Assembly (NCBI GenBank): GCA_964614515.1
Contig: CAZTPJ010000048.1
Span: forward strand, 1-28,129
Direction: 5' to 3'
Source: CAZTPJ01 sp964614515
GTDB taxonomy: Bacteria; Planctomycetota; Phycisphaerae; Phycisphaerales; UBA1924
DNA length: 28,129 bases
The position numbers were made by a program, and so were the translations under genes. The notes beneath the pieces were generated by a model that was not told the origin of the DNA, did no database searches, and was given only the letters and a program-made list of their open reading frames with translations. This document shows positions 14,040 to 22,900 of the stretch, in pieces. How positions within the stretch are numbered: the stretch's first letter is position 1; the number at the start of each line of letters is the position of its first letter.

Positions 14040-15610
14040 GCGTTGAACTCCTTGACCGCGTCCTGGGGTGTTTCTTTGCGCCGGGGTTCGTGGTCCCACG
14101 TCGCGCGAAGGTCGCACTCAAATCCGGCCTCGTTGAAACGAAACGTCGATTCGCCCTGCAACTCCGATCGGGCGAAGCCGTCGATCAGACGCAATCCGAT
14201 TCCGAACTCCTGCGGCTCGGACACCGGCGGGCCGTCACGCTCGATCCAGAATAGATTGACGTCGCTCCGTGTGGCGTTGCTCGTCTGCTCCCATCGGATG
14301 GCGACTCGCCCCCGCTTGCTCGCCAGCGCGCCATACTTGCGGCAGTTGGTGAAGAGTTCCTGAAGGATGACGGCGATGGCCGTGGCTTGCGGCGCTGGAA
14401 CGTGGATGGGCGGGCCTTCCACATCGACATGCGCGAGTCGATCTGAAGCCACGGCGCCTGTGATGAGTTGGCGCACCAGGTCGGAGAGTCGCACGGGCAG
14501 GCCCGGCGATCGCAGGATCAGGTCGTGGACATCCTTCATGGCGCGAATGCGTCCGCGCATGGCCGTGCAGACCTCGCGTCCGTCATGCTGCGATCGTTCA
14601 TACAGCGAAATCAGGCCGAGAAGCCCGGCGAGGTTGTTGCGGACGCGATGGTCGAGTTCGCGCAGGAGCGATTCCTCGCGATGGAGCATCGCCTGCTGGT
14701 GGGCGAGGCTGGCGCGAAGTTGCTCTTCGATGCGCTTGCGTGCGGTGATGTCGGCGCGGATCGCGACATATTGCGAGATTCGTCCGTCTGGCCCGCGAAA
14801 CGGCACGATCGTCGTGTCAACCCAATAAAACACGCCATCCTTGGCGCGGTTCTTGATCTCGCCGTGCCACACATCGCCTCGTGCGATCGTCGCGTACAGA
14901 TGCGTGAAGAACGACTTGGGGTGATGCCCCGAGTTGATGATCCGGTGGTCCTGACCGAGCAGTTCATCCCGCGAATACTTACTGATCTCGCAGAACTTGT
15001 CGTTGACGTACGTGATGCGTCCGCGCTGGTCGGTGATCGCCACGATCGCGTGCTGATCAAGCGCGAACTTCTGAAATGACAGTTCCGCCATCGTGCGCTT
15101 GGCATCATCAATGACCGTGCGGGCCGTCTCCTCCGCGCGACGACGTTCATGAATCTCACGCGCCAGATCCTCATTCACCTTCGCAAGGCCGGGAAGCGAT
15201 AACGCACGCGGAAGGATCGGCGCCAGCGCCACCGCCGTGCAGATCGACACCGCCGCCGTGCCCGCCTTGACGAGGCCGCTGAGTCGATACAGCGGCTCCC
15301 AGAAGATGATCGCCTCAACCAGATGGCCCGTGCCGCACGCGAAGATGAACGCGACAAAGAGCCAAAAGACCCTGGGAAACGGCACATCCTTGCGGCGAAT
15401 CACAAAGCACGCGAGGATGAGCGGAATCGCCCAGTACGACGCCCAGATCACGATGTCCGAGATGATGTGCGTCCACCCGAGGCCGGCGGACCATTGGCCG
15501 CACTGCCAACGCGGCACAAACCCCGACGTGTTGGTCGGCCACGACAGAACGGGACCNNNNNNNNNNTGCCCGAGGGAGACCGAAGCGAATGCGTGCGACC
15601 ATACCATCAT
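14036..15610 (-). CDS. Membrane HWE-type histidine kinase with an ethylene-receptor-like sensor domain
   Basis: About 524 residues, counting the gap as four. Three membrane helices (about 49-125) form a domain like the ethylene-binding domain of plant ETR1 and cyanobacterial Slr1212. D52, Y59, I62, P63, I89, C92 and H96 match ETR1 D25, Y32, I35, P36, I62, C65 and H69 at identical spacing. Cys and His are the copper ligands in ETR1. Next come a coiled linker (about 130-160), a PAS domain (about 170-300; FALDQHAIVAITDQRGRITY) and the phosphotransfer helix LLRELDHRVRNNLAGLLGL with H321. The HATPase has KYGAL and a W-I-E motif like HWE kinases, but Gln replaces His in the N-box (LQELFTN). I chose ATG 15610, with GGAGAG upstream. 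The gap near residue 15 makes the extreme N-terminus uncertain. The cognate partner is the ANTAR regulator. Confidence 0.9.
   Translation of the reverse strand: MMVWSHAFASVSLGXXXXGPVLSWPTNTSGFVPRWQCGQWSAGLGWTHIISDIVIWASYWAIPLILACFVIRRKDVPFPRVFWLFVAFIFACGTGHLVEAIIFWEPLYRLSGLVKAGTAAVSICTAVALAPILPRALSLPGLAKVNEDLAREIHERRRAEETARTVIDDAKRTMAELSFQKFALDQHAIVAITDQRGRITYVNDKFCEISKYSRDELLGQDHRIINSGHHPKSFFTHLYATIARGDVWHGEIKNRAKDGVFYWVDTTIVPFRGPDGRISQYVAIRADITARKRIEEQLRASLAHQQAMLHREESLLRELDHRVRNNLAGLLGLISLYERSQHDGREVCTAMRGRIRAMKDVHDLILRSPGLPVRLSDLVRQLITGAVASDRLAHVDVEGPPIHVPAPQATAIAVILQELFTNCRKYGALASKRGRVAIRWEQTSNATRSDVNLFWIERDGPPVSEPQEFGIGLRLIDGFARSELQGESTFRFNEAGFECDLRATWDHEPRRKETPQDAVKEFNA
15557..15566. 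other. Assembly gap (10 N) in the N-terminus of the ethylene-receptor-like kinase
   Basis: Ten Ns of unknown true length fall upstream of the first membrane helix. The frame reads through on both sides if the gap is taken at face value, which may be chance. The sensor residues lie entirely downstream of it in the gene and are not affected. Confidence 0.95.
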
Positions 15611-15838
15611 GGCCGACTCTCCTCTTGAGGAAGTTCGGGGCGGATCAAGCGCCACCTTTCCTTCGACGCGGCATGGGTCAGGCTCCAGTCCGTTTCCGTG
15701 CGATCGAATGCGCCGGCGTGGCGAAGTCCGTTCGCACCCCCGTGGGTAGGGGAGTCTTGTTCACGGCCGTCGCGAGACTGCTTCCTGTCGGGCGAGGTAT
15801 CGCTCCGTGCGACGGGAACGGTCCTGGTTCACGGGGGG

Positions 15839-15844
15839 ATTATA
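15839..15844 (-). promoter_or_regulatory. Perfect -10 (TATAAT) upstream of the ethylene-receptor-like kinase
   Basis: On the minus strand GGCGATATAATCCCCCC contains a consensus TATAAT, an AT island in GC-rich DNA. A start near 15832 would give a leader of about 220 nt before the ATG at 15610. No TTGACA is seen at -35. The leader contains one small stem (CCCC/GGGG near 15741-15758) but no riboswitch I recognise. The 321-nt stretch 15611-15931 holds only this promoter, its leader and the terminator at 15881. Confidence 0.5.
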
Positions 15845-15880
15845 TCGCCGCTCGTCGGCGGGGGGTGGGGAATGAGAAAC

Positions 15881-15904
15881 GGGCCGTCGCTCCCGCGACG
15901 GCCC
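15881..15904 (-). terminator. Intrinsic terminator for the thioredoxin-fusion gene
   Basis: GGGCCGTCGC and GCGACGGCCC form a perfect 10-bp stem with a TCCC loop on the plus strand. It lies 28 nt past the stop at 15932 of the minus-strand gene, and on that strand it is followed by GTTTCTCATT. Very likely a terminator. Confidence 0.75.
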
Positions 15905-15931
15905 GCATGGATTCACGTCCATCCGGGGTCA

Positions 15932-17512
15932 TCAGCCGCCCTGATTCTGCTTCGCGGCTTCGTATTCCTTGAGCGCTTCGCGCAGCATGTCTTTCATCAT
16001 GCCTTGCGCAAGGCCGACGGCCTTCTTCTGAAGTTCGATGGCCTTGTCGATGTTGCCTTCGAGGAAGTAGACGCGGGCGACGGTATCGATGATCGCGGCA
16101 TCCTTGTGGCCCGAGAGTTCGTCCGCCTTCAGCGCGGCTTTCATCGCGATCTTGAGATCTTTCTCCTTCACGTTGCCTTCAGGGTCCACGATCGTCCATG
16201 CGACGGAGTTGAGCGCGTTGGAATCGTGGTTGGCGATGGCGGAAGCGATGACGTTCTCAGCGACGGCGTAGGCCTCGGGGTAGCGTTCAAGGCCGAGCAG
16301 GGCGGAAAACTTGACGCTGGCGAACTGCTTGGCCGCATCCGGGAACTCCTTCTCGAGTTTCTCAAACGCCGCCAGCGAGCCTTGCGGATCTCCGCGGAGC
16401 GAGGAGAAAGCCTCGTTGATGAGTTTCTCACCAACGGCGATTCGCTCCATGCCCTTGGCGGGATCCCACGTTCCCGCGACGAGTTGCTCGATCGGCTCGT
16501 GCAGCCACATCGGGTGACCGATGTACGCGACGTTGCCGTTTTGATCGACGACGAACGAGGTTGGGATGCCTTGTTGCTTGGCGGCCGTCATGAACGCCGC
16601 GTAGGTCTCGCGCTCGCTGTCATAGGCGACGGTGTAGGCCATCACGTCGCCCTTGTCCTTGGTCATCGTCTTGACCTGTTCGAGCGTGTTGTTGGGATCG
16701 CTGGCGGAGACGCCGACGATGGTCACGCCCTTGTCCGCGTACTCACGCTGCAGCGCGGAAAGGTGCGGCATCGACGAGATGCACGGCCCGCACCACGTCG
16801 CCCAGAACTCGACGACGTAAATGCGTCCTTTCTCGAATCCCGTGATCGGCTGGCCCTTGACCCAGTCCGTCACATGCAGCGATGGGGCGCGATCGCCGAC
16901 TTCGAGCACCTTCTTCGCCGCGACCTTCGTCGGGTCGGCGGGGGTGGTCGTCGGTTGCGAAGGTTGGGCTTCGGGCTGCGCGTCGACTTTTTTCGCCAAC
17001 GCCTTGGTCACCGCGCCGTCAAGCCCTTGCGAGGGTGAGCCAACCCACTCGATCGTGCCATCACGCCCGACGACGAAGGCCGTCGGAATCGTGTTGCGCC
17101 CGGCCGGACGCATCCAATCCGCCGACATCGATCGATCCTCATCGAACGCGACCGAGTAGCCCATCTTCGATCCCTGCGCGTTGACGAAGTTGCGAAGATT
17201 CGCCAGCCGGTCATCACGACTGCTGTTCGCCCGTTCCGATGCGGCGATGCCCAGCACCGACAGGCCGTCGCGCTCGTGCTTCTTCTGCAACTCCGTCAGG
17301 TGCGGAATGCTCGCGATGCACGGGGGACACCATGTTGCCCAGAACTCGACGACGTAGACACGGCCTTTCTCAAAGCCCGTCGTCTCGGCACCCTTGACCC
17401 AGTTTTCGACCGACAATGATGGCGCCGGGTCGCCGACCTTCAGCGTTTGTGCCAGGCCCGCGCTGGAAGCAAGGCCCAAGGCCGCTGTCATCGCCAGAAT
17501 CCGCATCAACAT
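15932..17512 (-). CDS. Secreted protein with two TlpA-like thioredoxin domains and a helical C-terminus
   Basis: 526 residues. The signal peptide (1-22) ends near GLAQ. Thioredoxin domain 1 (about 25-172) has FWATWCPPC with C62/C65 and cis-proline P143 in TIP. A Pro/Thr/Gln linker (about 177-200) leads to domain 2 (about 202-345) with FWATWCGPC, C241/C244 and cis-proline P317 in GIP. Both domains start with the same LKVGDPAPSL-like strand and share NWVKG/DWVKG and GFEKGR-(V/I)-YVVEFWATWC, so they arose by internal duplication. The last 170 residues are helical and TPR-like (for example RVYFLEGNIDKAIELQKKAV). I chose the ATG at 17512 because GGAG lies 6 nt upstream. The ATG six bases earlier touches that site. 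It probably handles periplasmic thiol-disulfide chemistry. Confidence 0.93.
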   Translation of the reverse strand: MLMRILAMTAALGLASSAGLAQTLKVGDPAPSLSVENWVKGAETTGFEKGRVYVVEFWATWCPPCIASIPHLTELQKKHERDGLSVLGIAASERANSSRDDRLANLRNFVNAQGSKMGYSVAFDEDRSMSADWMRPAGRNTIPTAFVVGRDGTIEWVGSPSQGLDGAVTKALAKKVDAQPEAQPSQPTTTPADPTKVAAKKVLEVGDRAPSLHVTDWVKGQPITGFEKGRIYVVEFWATWCGPCISSMPHLSALQREYADKGVTIVGVSASDPNNTLEQVKTMTKDKGDVMAYTVAYDSERETYAAFMTAAKQQGIPTSFVVDQNGNVAYIGHPMWLHEPIEQLVAGTWDPAKGMERIAVGEKLINEAFSSLRGDPQGSLAAFEKLEKEFPDAAKQFASVKFSALLGLERYPEAYAVAENVIASAIANHDSNALNSVAWTIVDPEGNVKEKDLKIAMKAALKADELSGHKDAAIIDTVARVYFLEGNIDKAIELQKKAVGLAQGMMKDMLREALKEYEAAKQNQGG

Positions 17513-17620
17513 TTTCATCTCCTTGTCATGGTGAATGGCGGGCGCAACGCTCATCGCGCCCTCCGGCCGGGCCGTTGCGCGGTTCCCCGCGAACCCGCAA
17601 GGCCGCCAGCCCTGTATACC

Positions 17621-17626
17621 ATTGTA
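17621..17626 (-). promoter_or_regulatory. Candidate -10 (TACAAT) for the thioredoxin-fusion gene
   Basis: TACAAT on the minus strand, within the palindrome TTGTACAA, lies in the divergent region between the thioredoxin fusion (starts 17512) and the TonB-like gene (starts 17670). It would give a leader of about 100 nt. The palindrome could also be an operator shared by both genes. Confidence 0.4.
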
Positions 17627-17669
17627 CAACTCGCCACGCTCCGCGTTGATTCGGACTCCAGAAAAAGCC

Positions 17670-18608
17670 ATGAATCCTCGCCGAACCCAAACCACCCAAT
17701 CTCAGACCGGACTCCAATCCATGGGTCTGCTCGGGCCATTGGGGTTGAGCGTCGCCCTGCACGGCGTGCTGGGGGTCGCGGCCGTGGCTTGGTTTAGGCC
17801 GTCCAGCCCGCTGGACCTTGGCGATCGGCCATTGGAACTGGTGGAACCGCTAAATCGAGAGAAACTCGGCATCGATCGGTCGGACGCTGTAACGATCACC
17901 TGGCTCGGGTTCTCGACGCCCACCGAACACGATGCGGAGCCTTCGGAAGTGGAGCAATCCCACCTGGAAATCGCGGAAACGCAGGAGGTGATGCCCAACG
18001 CCCCGTCGGTCGCGAGCGTGGTGGTCGAGACCCCCGCCGACGAGCCGCACCCGGAACCTGCCGAGCAATCCGCCGAAACGCTCGTGCAACAAGCCGATCT
18101 CGTCCGCGAGTCCATTGAGAACGCGGTTATCGAGACGGCGGAGAGTTTCCGGCCGCTGCTCGACGGCCTCCTCGCCCTCGCGTCCCGATCCACACCCACG
18201 GAATCCGCACCGCCCGCGACAACCGATTCGCCCGAATCGGCCGACGCCAACGCCGCGTCCGGTGGGGCCAATCGTGAGGCCGATGCGACGACCACCGAAA
18301 CGATCGACGCAAGGCCCGGGCAAGTCGTTGCCGCACAAGGGCTTGAGATCATCACGGTCCGTCCCAAGTTTCTGACGATCACGCGAATGACCGTCTGGCC
18401 GCACAACCCGGAAGTCGCGATCGAGTTTGGCTTCGGCGGACGTGTGACCGCTGCGCGATTTCAGCCGGGCCGGAAAACGGGGCACGCGGAGGTGGATCAG
18501 GCCCTGCTCGACGCGATATACCAGTGGCGGGCACGCGGCCCGCGCATCGACGCCCTGACACAGACAAGCCAGCCGATGACGATCAACATGCGAATCCTGA
18601 TGCGATAG
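17670..18608 (+). CDS. TonB-like energy-transducer protein
   Basis: A 312-residue protein with TonB layout. A short cytosolic start precedes one membrane helix containing a histidine (about 22-42, GPLGLSVALHGVLGVAAVAWF), as in TonB-type proteins. A long acidic linker rich in Glu, Pro, Ala, Ser and Thr (about 45-215) spans the periplasm. The C-terminal domain (about 225-312) has a TonB_C-like strand-helix pattern, with VAIEFGFGGRVTAARFQPGR followed by HAEVDQALLDAIYQWRARG. I chose the ATG at 17670 because it starts just before the membrane helix. A longer frame reaches into the intergenic region. No ExbB/ExbD or receptor is nearby, so partners and function are inferred. Confidence 0.75.
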   Translation: MNPRRTQTTQSQTGLQSMGLLGPLGLSVALHGVLGVAAVAWFRPSSPLDLGDRPLELVEPLNREKLGIDRSDAVTITWLGFSTPTEHDAEPSEVEQSHLEIAETQEVMPNAPSVASVVVETPADEPHPEPAEQSAETLVQQADLVRESIENAVIETAESFRPLLDGLLALASRSTPTESAPPATTDSPESADANAASGGANREADATTTETIDARPGQVVAAQGLEIITVRPKFLTITRMTVWPHNPEVAIEFGFGGRVTAARFQPGRKTGHAEVDQALLDAIYQWRARGPRIDALTQTSQPMTINMRILMR

Positions 18609-18690
18609 GCCGGAAATCCACCCGACGCGCATCCAAACAAGATCTGCTCAACCCAAGGCCGTCCACGGCCAGTCACCCCCGGAACCAGGC

Positions 18691-19368
18691 GTGAACATCA
18701 ATCGACGAATCTGGATGCTCGGCTGCGCGGCGATGCTCTGCGCCTCCACGGCCGTGGCGCAATCCCCGATCCGCGTCGAGCAGGGCATCGCCGACGTTGA
18801 TTCGAACGCGTTGGTCCGCGTGGACACATGGGTGGACTTTCGGCAGGAGATCGGGTGGGAGTCGGTGTTTCGTCTCGAATCGACGGATCGGTTCGGTCGT
18901 GAGAACGTGATGTTCGCTCGGCGCAGTGGCGCGGTGTCGGCCGTGTTTCCGCGATCTGTGTATTCGTGGTCCGAGAGTGGTCCGACGGTTGAGGTTCCTC
19001 CGGGAACGGTGTTTCACATTGGCGGTTTCGATGAGTGGGCGTCAGCGCCTTCGTCGCCCGCGCGTTCGCCGATGTGGATTGATCGGCGGGTCGATCTTCG
19101 CTCGGTTTCGTCCGCGACGCCCAATCGGCCGCAGTATCGCCGCGATGATCGCGCCAACGTCGAACCGGTGCAGCACGCGGCGTCACGGGCGCTCGCGGCG
19201 GAAGTCGCGCGTGAGTCGCTCGGTGATCTCTGGCAGGATGAGGGTGCGCGGAGGATGGCCGTGGCCATGCGATTGGCGCAGGCGCGAGAGGTTGAACGCC
19301 AGTGGGAGGCGCAGCGCGAGACCGCACAGCCTGCCACGCCCGAACGTGACAGGCCAGAACGTCCGTGA
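18691..19368 (+). CDS. Secreted hypothetical protein
   Basis: A 225-residue protein with a GTG start at 18691 and a signal peptide (about 5-24, RIWMLGCAAMLCASTAVAQ) cleaved after AQ. The mature part begins beta-rich (VRVDTWVDFRQEIGWESVFR, then REN-x-MFARRSGAVSAVFPRS). It ends in a long Arg/Glu/Ala helix and a Pro/Arg/Glu tail. I recognise no family. It has a periplasmic or surface character. It lies 82 nt after the TonB-like gene and 120 nt before the BamE-like lipoprotein, all in one direction, so a shared transcript is possible. GGAAC a few bases upstream is a weak ribosome site. The next ATG at 18714 would truncate the signal peptide. Confidence 0.6.
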   Translation: MNINRRIWMLGCAAMLCASTAVAQSPIRVEQGIADVDSNALVRVDTWVDFRQEIGWESVFRLESTDRFGRENVMFARRSGAVSAVFPRSVYSWSESGPTVEVPPGTVFHIGGFDEWASAPSSPARSPMWIDRRVDLRSVSSATPNRPQYRRDDRANVEPVQHAASRALAAEVARESLGDLWQDEGARRMAVAMRLAQAREVERQWEAQRETAQPATPERDRPERP

Positions 19369-19488
19369 ACACGAGAGGAAGCAGACGCGACCGATGGAGA
19401 GTCGATTGCAGAACCATGACAGGGACATCAGACGCGATGGTCGATTGAGAGTCTTGGACCACACACACGTGCAAGAGGGAGCTACGCA

Positions 19489-19857
19489 ATGAGTCGATCG
19501 AGTTTTCGGATGATTGCCAGCACGGCCGCGATGCTGGCGCTGGGCGTGGTCATGGGCGGATGTCTGATTCGTTCGAGTTCGCGAACGTTTCACTCGGGGG
19601 CCTATATCAGCCCGCAGACGATGTCGCAGATTCAGCCCGGTTCGGGAGAGGATTTCGTGCTGGCGACGCTGGGGCCGCCCACGACCAAAACTGACTTGAG
19701 CGATGGGACGTCGCTGTGGCGCTGGACCTGGCGACAGACCAGTTCGAGCGACGGGCGCGTCTTCCTGCTGCTGAATACGGACAGCCACTCCGAGCGTCAG
19801 GCGTCGGCGTTTGTGCAGATGAAGGATGGCACGGTGGTCAAGTCGTGGCGTGACTGA
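19489..19857 (+). CDS. BamE/SmpA-like small lipoprotein
   Basis: A 122-residue lipoprotein with lipobox MGGC (Cys25). The mature domain follows the SmpA/OmlA (BamE) pattern: a start resembling the family's first helix (SPQTMSQIQPGSGEDFVLAT), then LGPPTTKTDLSDGTSLWRWT-type turn and strand, and an ending strand VQMKDGTVVKSW. BamE is a small accessory lipoprotein of the outer-membrane assembly machine, but the same fold is used by many other envelope lipoproteins. The family is likely and the exact role is not assigned. GAGGGAG lies 8 nt upstream of the ATG. It is the last gene before the giant kinase, whose promoter follows. Confidence 0.7.
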   Translation: MSRSSFRMIASTAAMLALGVVMGGCLIRSSSRTFHSGAYISPQTMSQIQPGSGEDFVLATLGPPTTKTDLSDGTSLWRWTWRQTSSSDGRVFLLLNTDSHSERQASAFVQMKDGTVVKSWRD

Positions 19858-19891
19858 GGCGCGCCGGGCATCGCGAACGATTCCGGGCGGA

Positions 19892-19897
19892 TATATT
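19892..19897 (+). promoter_or_regulatory. Candidate -10 (TATATT) for the giant hybrid kinase
   Basis: TATATT stands out in GC-rich DNA 68 nt before the preferred ATG at 19965, giving a leader of about 60 nt. No clear -35. Confidence 0.4.
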
Positions 19898-19964
19898 CTC
19901 CCTGCGCGGCGCCGCTGGTCGAAGCGTGATCGAGCGCGGGTTGTGCGCTTGTGGTGAGTCCGCG

Positions 19965-22900
19965 ATGCGTGGGAAGGCCGGCGTCTGGTTGAGGTTTACG
20001 GCGTGGAATGTCGTCACCGCGCTGGTGTATGCCATCGCGGGGCTGGCATGGCTGCAGACCGCGCATGCCGAGCGCCTGAACCTCTGGCCGCCAACGTCGG
20101 CAGCCATCGCCCTGGCATGTTTGATTCTGCTCGGCCCCCGGGTTCTTGTGGGAGTGTTTGTGGGGTCGATGGCCGTCGCGCTGGCGAACGAGTCGATGCC
20201 GCGGACCGTCGCGGCGGGGGCGGTCATCTCGCTTGGCAACTGTGTCGCGGCGTTCGGGGGTTGGTGGCTGCTGATCCGGTGGCTGCGTCTTCAGCCGGCG
20301 ATGAGTCGCCTGCGGGATGTGGCGGGCTTGTGCGTTGTGGGCGCGGGTCTGACGCCGGCGATTGCCTCGGGCGTTGGCGCGCTGGCGCTCGTTGGCGAGG
20401 GGACCATCGCGTGGTCGGAGGCTGGAACTTCGTTCGTGCTGCGCTGGCTGCTCAATGCGGTGGGGGTGATCCTGATCCTGCCGGCCGTGCTAACCGTGTG
20501 GTCCGAGGCGAAGTGGCGCTGGCCGGCGAGTCGGCGGATCGAAGCGGCGTCGTTCGGCGTTCTTCTGGGCGCATCGCTCTCACTGATGGTCGTGGGGTGG
20601 TGGGGGCCTGAGTCCTGGTGGCGCGGCGTGGCGCTGGTGCCCATCGCGGTGGTCGTCGCCATGGCCGGAAGGCTTGGGCCGTCGGGCGGCGCGGTGGGGT
20701 CGTTCACGGCCGGGATCGCGGCGGTGATCGCCAGTTCACTGGATCTTGGTCCCTTCGCGCCGATGTCCGATGGTGGGTATCCGGCGGCGGTGTGGGCGTA
20801 TCTGCTGGCGACGCCGTTGTCATCGATGCTCGTTGGCGTGCATGTGTCATCCACCGAGGCGGTGGCGCGACGGCTGGCGGAGCGTGAGTCCGCGCTGGCG
20901 GCGACGGTGCAGCAGATTCCGCTGGCGGTGTGGACGACGGATCGTGACCTGTGCGTGACGTCAAGCCTGGGTCGCGGCGTGGGTGAAATGTCGCTGCAGT
21001 CGGGCGAGCCGGTGGGCCGCGCGCTGCTCGAGTTCTTCGGAACATCCGACGGCGAGGCGGTGTCCGAACAAGTTCACAAGCGAGCGTTGACGGGCGAGAC
21101 GACGTGGCATGAAGTGAGTTGGCGCGGCAAGGAGTTTCAGGCGAGCGTTGAGCCGCTGCGCGACCGCAGCGGGCGCGTGATCGGCTGCGTCGGGTGTGCT
21201 CGCGATGTCACACGCACCCGCCGAATCGAGCGGGCCGTGCGGCTCATCGCCGAACGCACCACAGACACCGGCGAGGCCTTTTTCCTGTCGCTGGTCAAGA
21301 CGCTCGCCGAGGCGCTGGAGATTCGCTGCGCGGCCGTGGGCGTGATTGAGGATGGACGCGTGCGGGCGCTGGCGATGTGGGACGATGGGACGCGTCGCGT
21401 GGACGCGGACTTTGACGTACAGGTGGAGCCGTGGAGCGCGGTGTGCCGTGGCGAGTCGGTTGTGGCGCTGTCGGGTTTGAATCACGGGAGCGGATTGTCG
21501 CGGTGGGGGGGGGCTGAGGCGTTTGTCGGCGTGCCGCTGTTGTCGTCGGACGGGAGCGTGGCGGGCCTGTTGTTCGTGATGCACGATGGTCCGATTGATG
21601 AGGCGCTCGAACCGCTGTCGATCCTGCGGCTGGTGGCCGCCCGCGCGACGTCGGAACTCGGGCGTTTGCGCGTGGAGGAATCGCTTCGTCGCAGCCGCGA
21701 GCGTCTCGCGGCGATCGTGGGCAACACGCCCAATGTCGCAATCTGCGGTTACGACGAAACGGGGCGCGTGTTGTACTGGAACGAGGCGGCCAGTCGCGTC
21801 TTTGGCTGGCATGAGGCCGAAGCGATCGGGCGCACGGCGCGGGAGTTGATTCTTGATGATCAAGGCGCTGCCGGCTTCGCGCGTGTGCTGGAGGATGTCG
21901 CGAAGACCGGTCGGCCGTTTGGACCCGAGGAATGGACGTGTCGGCATCGCGATGGTCAGGCGGTGGTGGTGCTCTCGACGGTGTTCATGATCGAAGGGCA
22001 GGATGGCAGGCCTGAGTTCGTGTGCATGGATGTGGACGTGACGGAGCGACACCGGGCGGAGGAGGCGCTGCGGCGCAGCCAGGCGGAACTGGAGCGTGCG
22101 CAGGAGGTCGGACGCGTGGGCAGTTGGGTGTCGGGGCTTGACCTCGAGTCGCCGCTGCGATGGTCGCGGCAGACCTACCGGATCTTTGGCGTGGATGAGG
22201 GACGATCGCTGTGCGTGCGTGACTTCGTCGATCGCGTGCATCCTGACGATCTGGATCGCGTGCGCGAGGCGGAGCGCACGGCCATCACGCAGGGCAAGGT
22301 ATACTCCGTCGAACACCGCATCACGCGCCCCGACGGCGAAGAGCGGTGGGTGCTCGAACAGGCCGACGTGGTGCGGGATGTCGATGGGCGGTCCATGGGC
22401 CTGATCGGCGTGGTGCATGACATCACGCAGCGCAAGCGTGCCGAGGCCGCCCTCGAACAGGAGCGCGCGTTCCTTCAACAGATCGTGGACATCAACCCCA
22501 ACCTGATCTTCGCGAAGGATCGCGAAGGGCGATTCACCTTCGTGAATCGAGCCGTCGCCGAGACCTATGGCACGACGGTGGAATCGCTGCTCGGACGCAC
22601 GGACGCCGACTTTAACACGAACCTTGAAGAAGTGGCGTTTTTCCGGCGAATGGATGAAGAAGTGATGGACTCGCTGCACGAGCGGTTCATCCCTGAGGAA
22701 GTCATCACCGATTCGACGGGCACCCGGCGCTGGCTCCAGACGGTCAAGCGGCCGCTGGTGGGGCGCGACGGCCGGGCGGACGTCGTCCTCGGCGTGGCGA
22801 CGGACATCACGCTGCGCAAACAGGTCGAAGAAGCGCTTCGCGAAAGTGAAGCGACGAAGGAAGCGATCCTTCGCGCGATCCCCGATCCGATCTTCCGCAT

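Noticed and set aside
15611..15838. Riboswitch or ANTAR target in the leader of the ethylene-receptor-like kinase
   Set aside because: I looked for known aptamer cores and paired hexaloop stems and found none convincing. Kept only as an open question.
15698..17038. Long plus-strand open frame (446 codons) opposite the thioredoxin fusion
   Set aside because: It is antisense to two clear CxxC thioredoxin domains and to a terminator. No domain of its own.
20961..22679. Long minus-strand open frame (572 codons) opposite the giant kinase
   Set aside because: It is the shadow of the PAS-rich kinase on the other strand: Arg/His-rich, no domain, no ribosome site. GC-rich codons leave such frames open.
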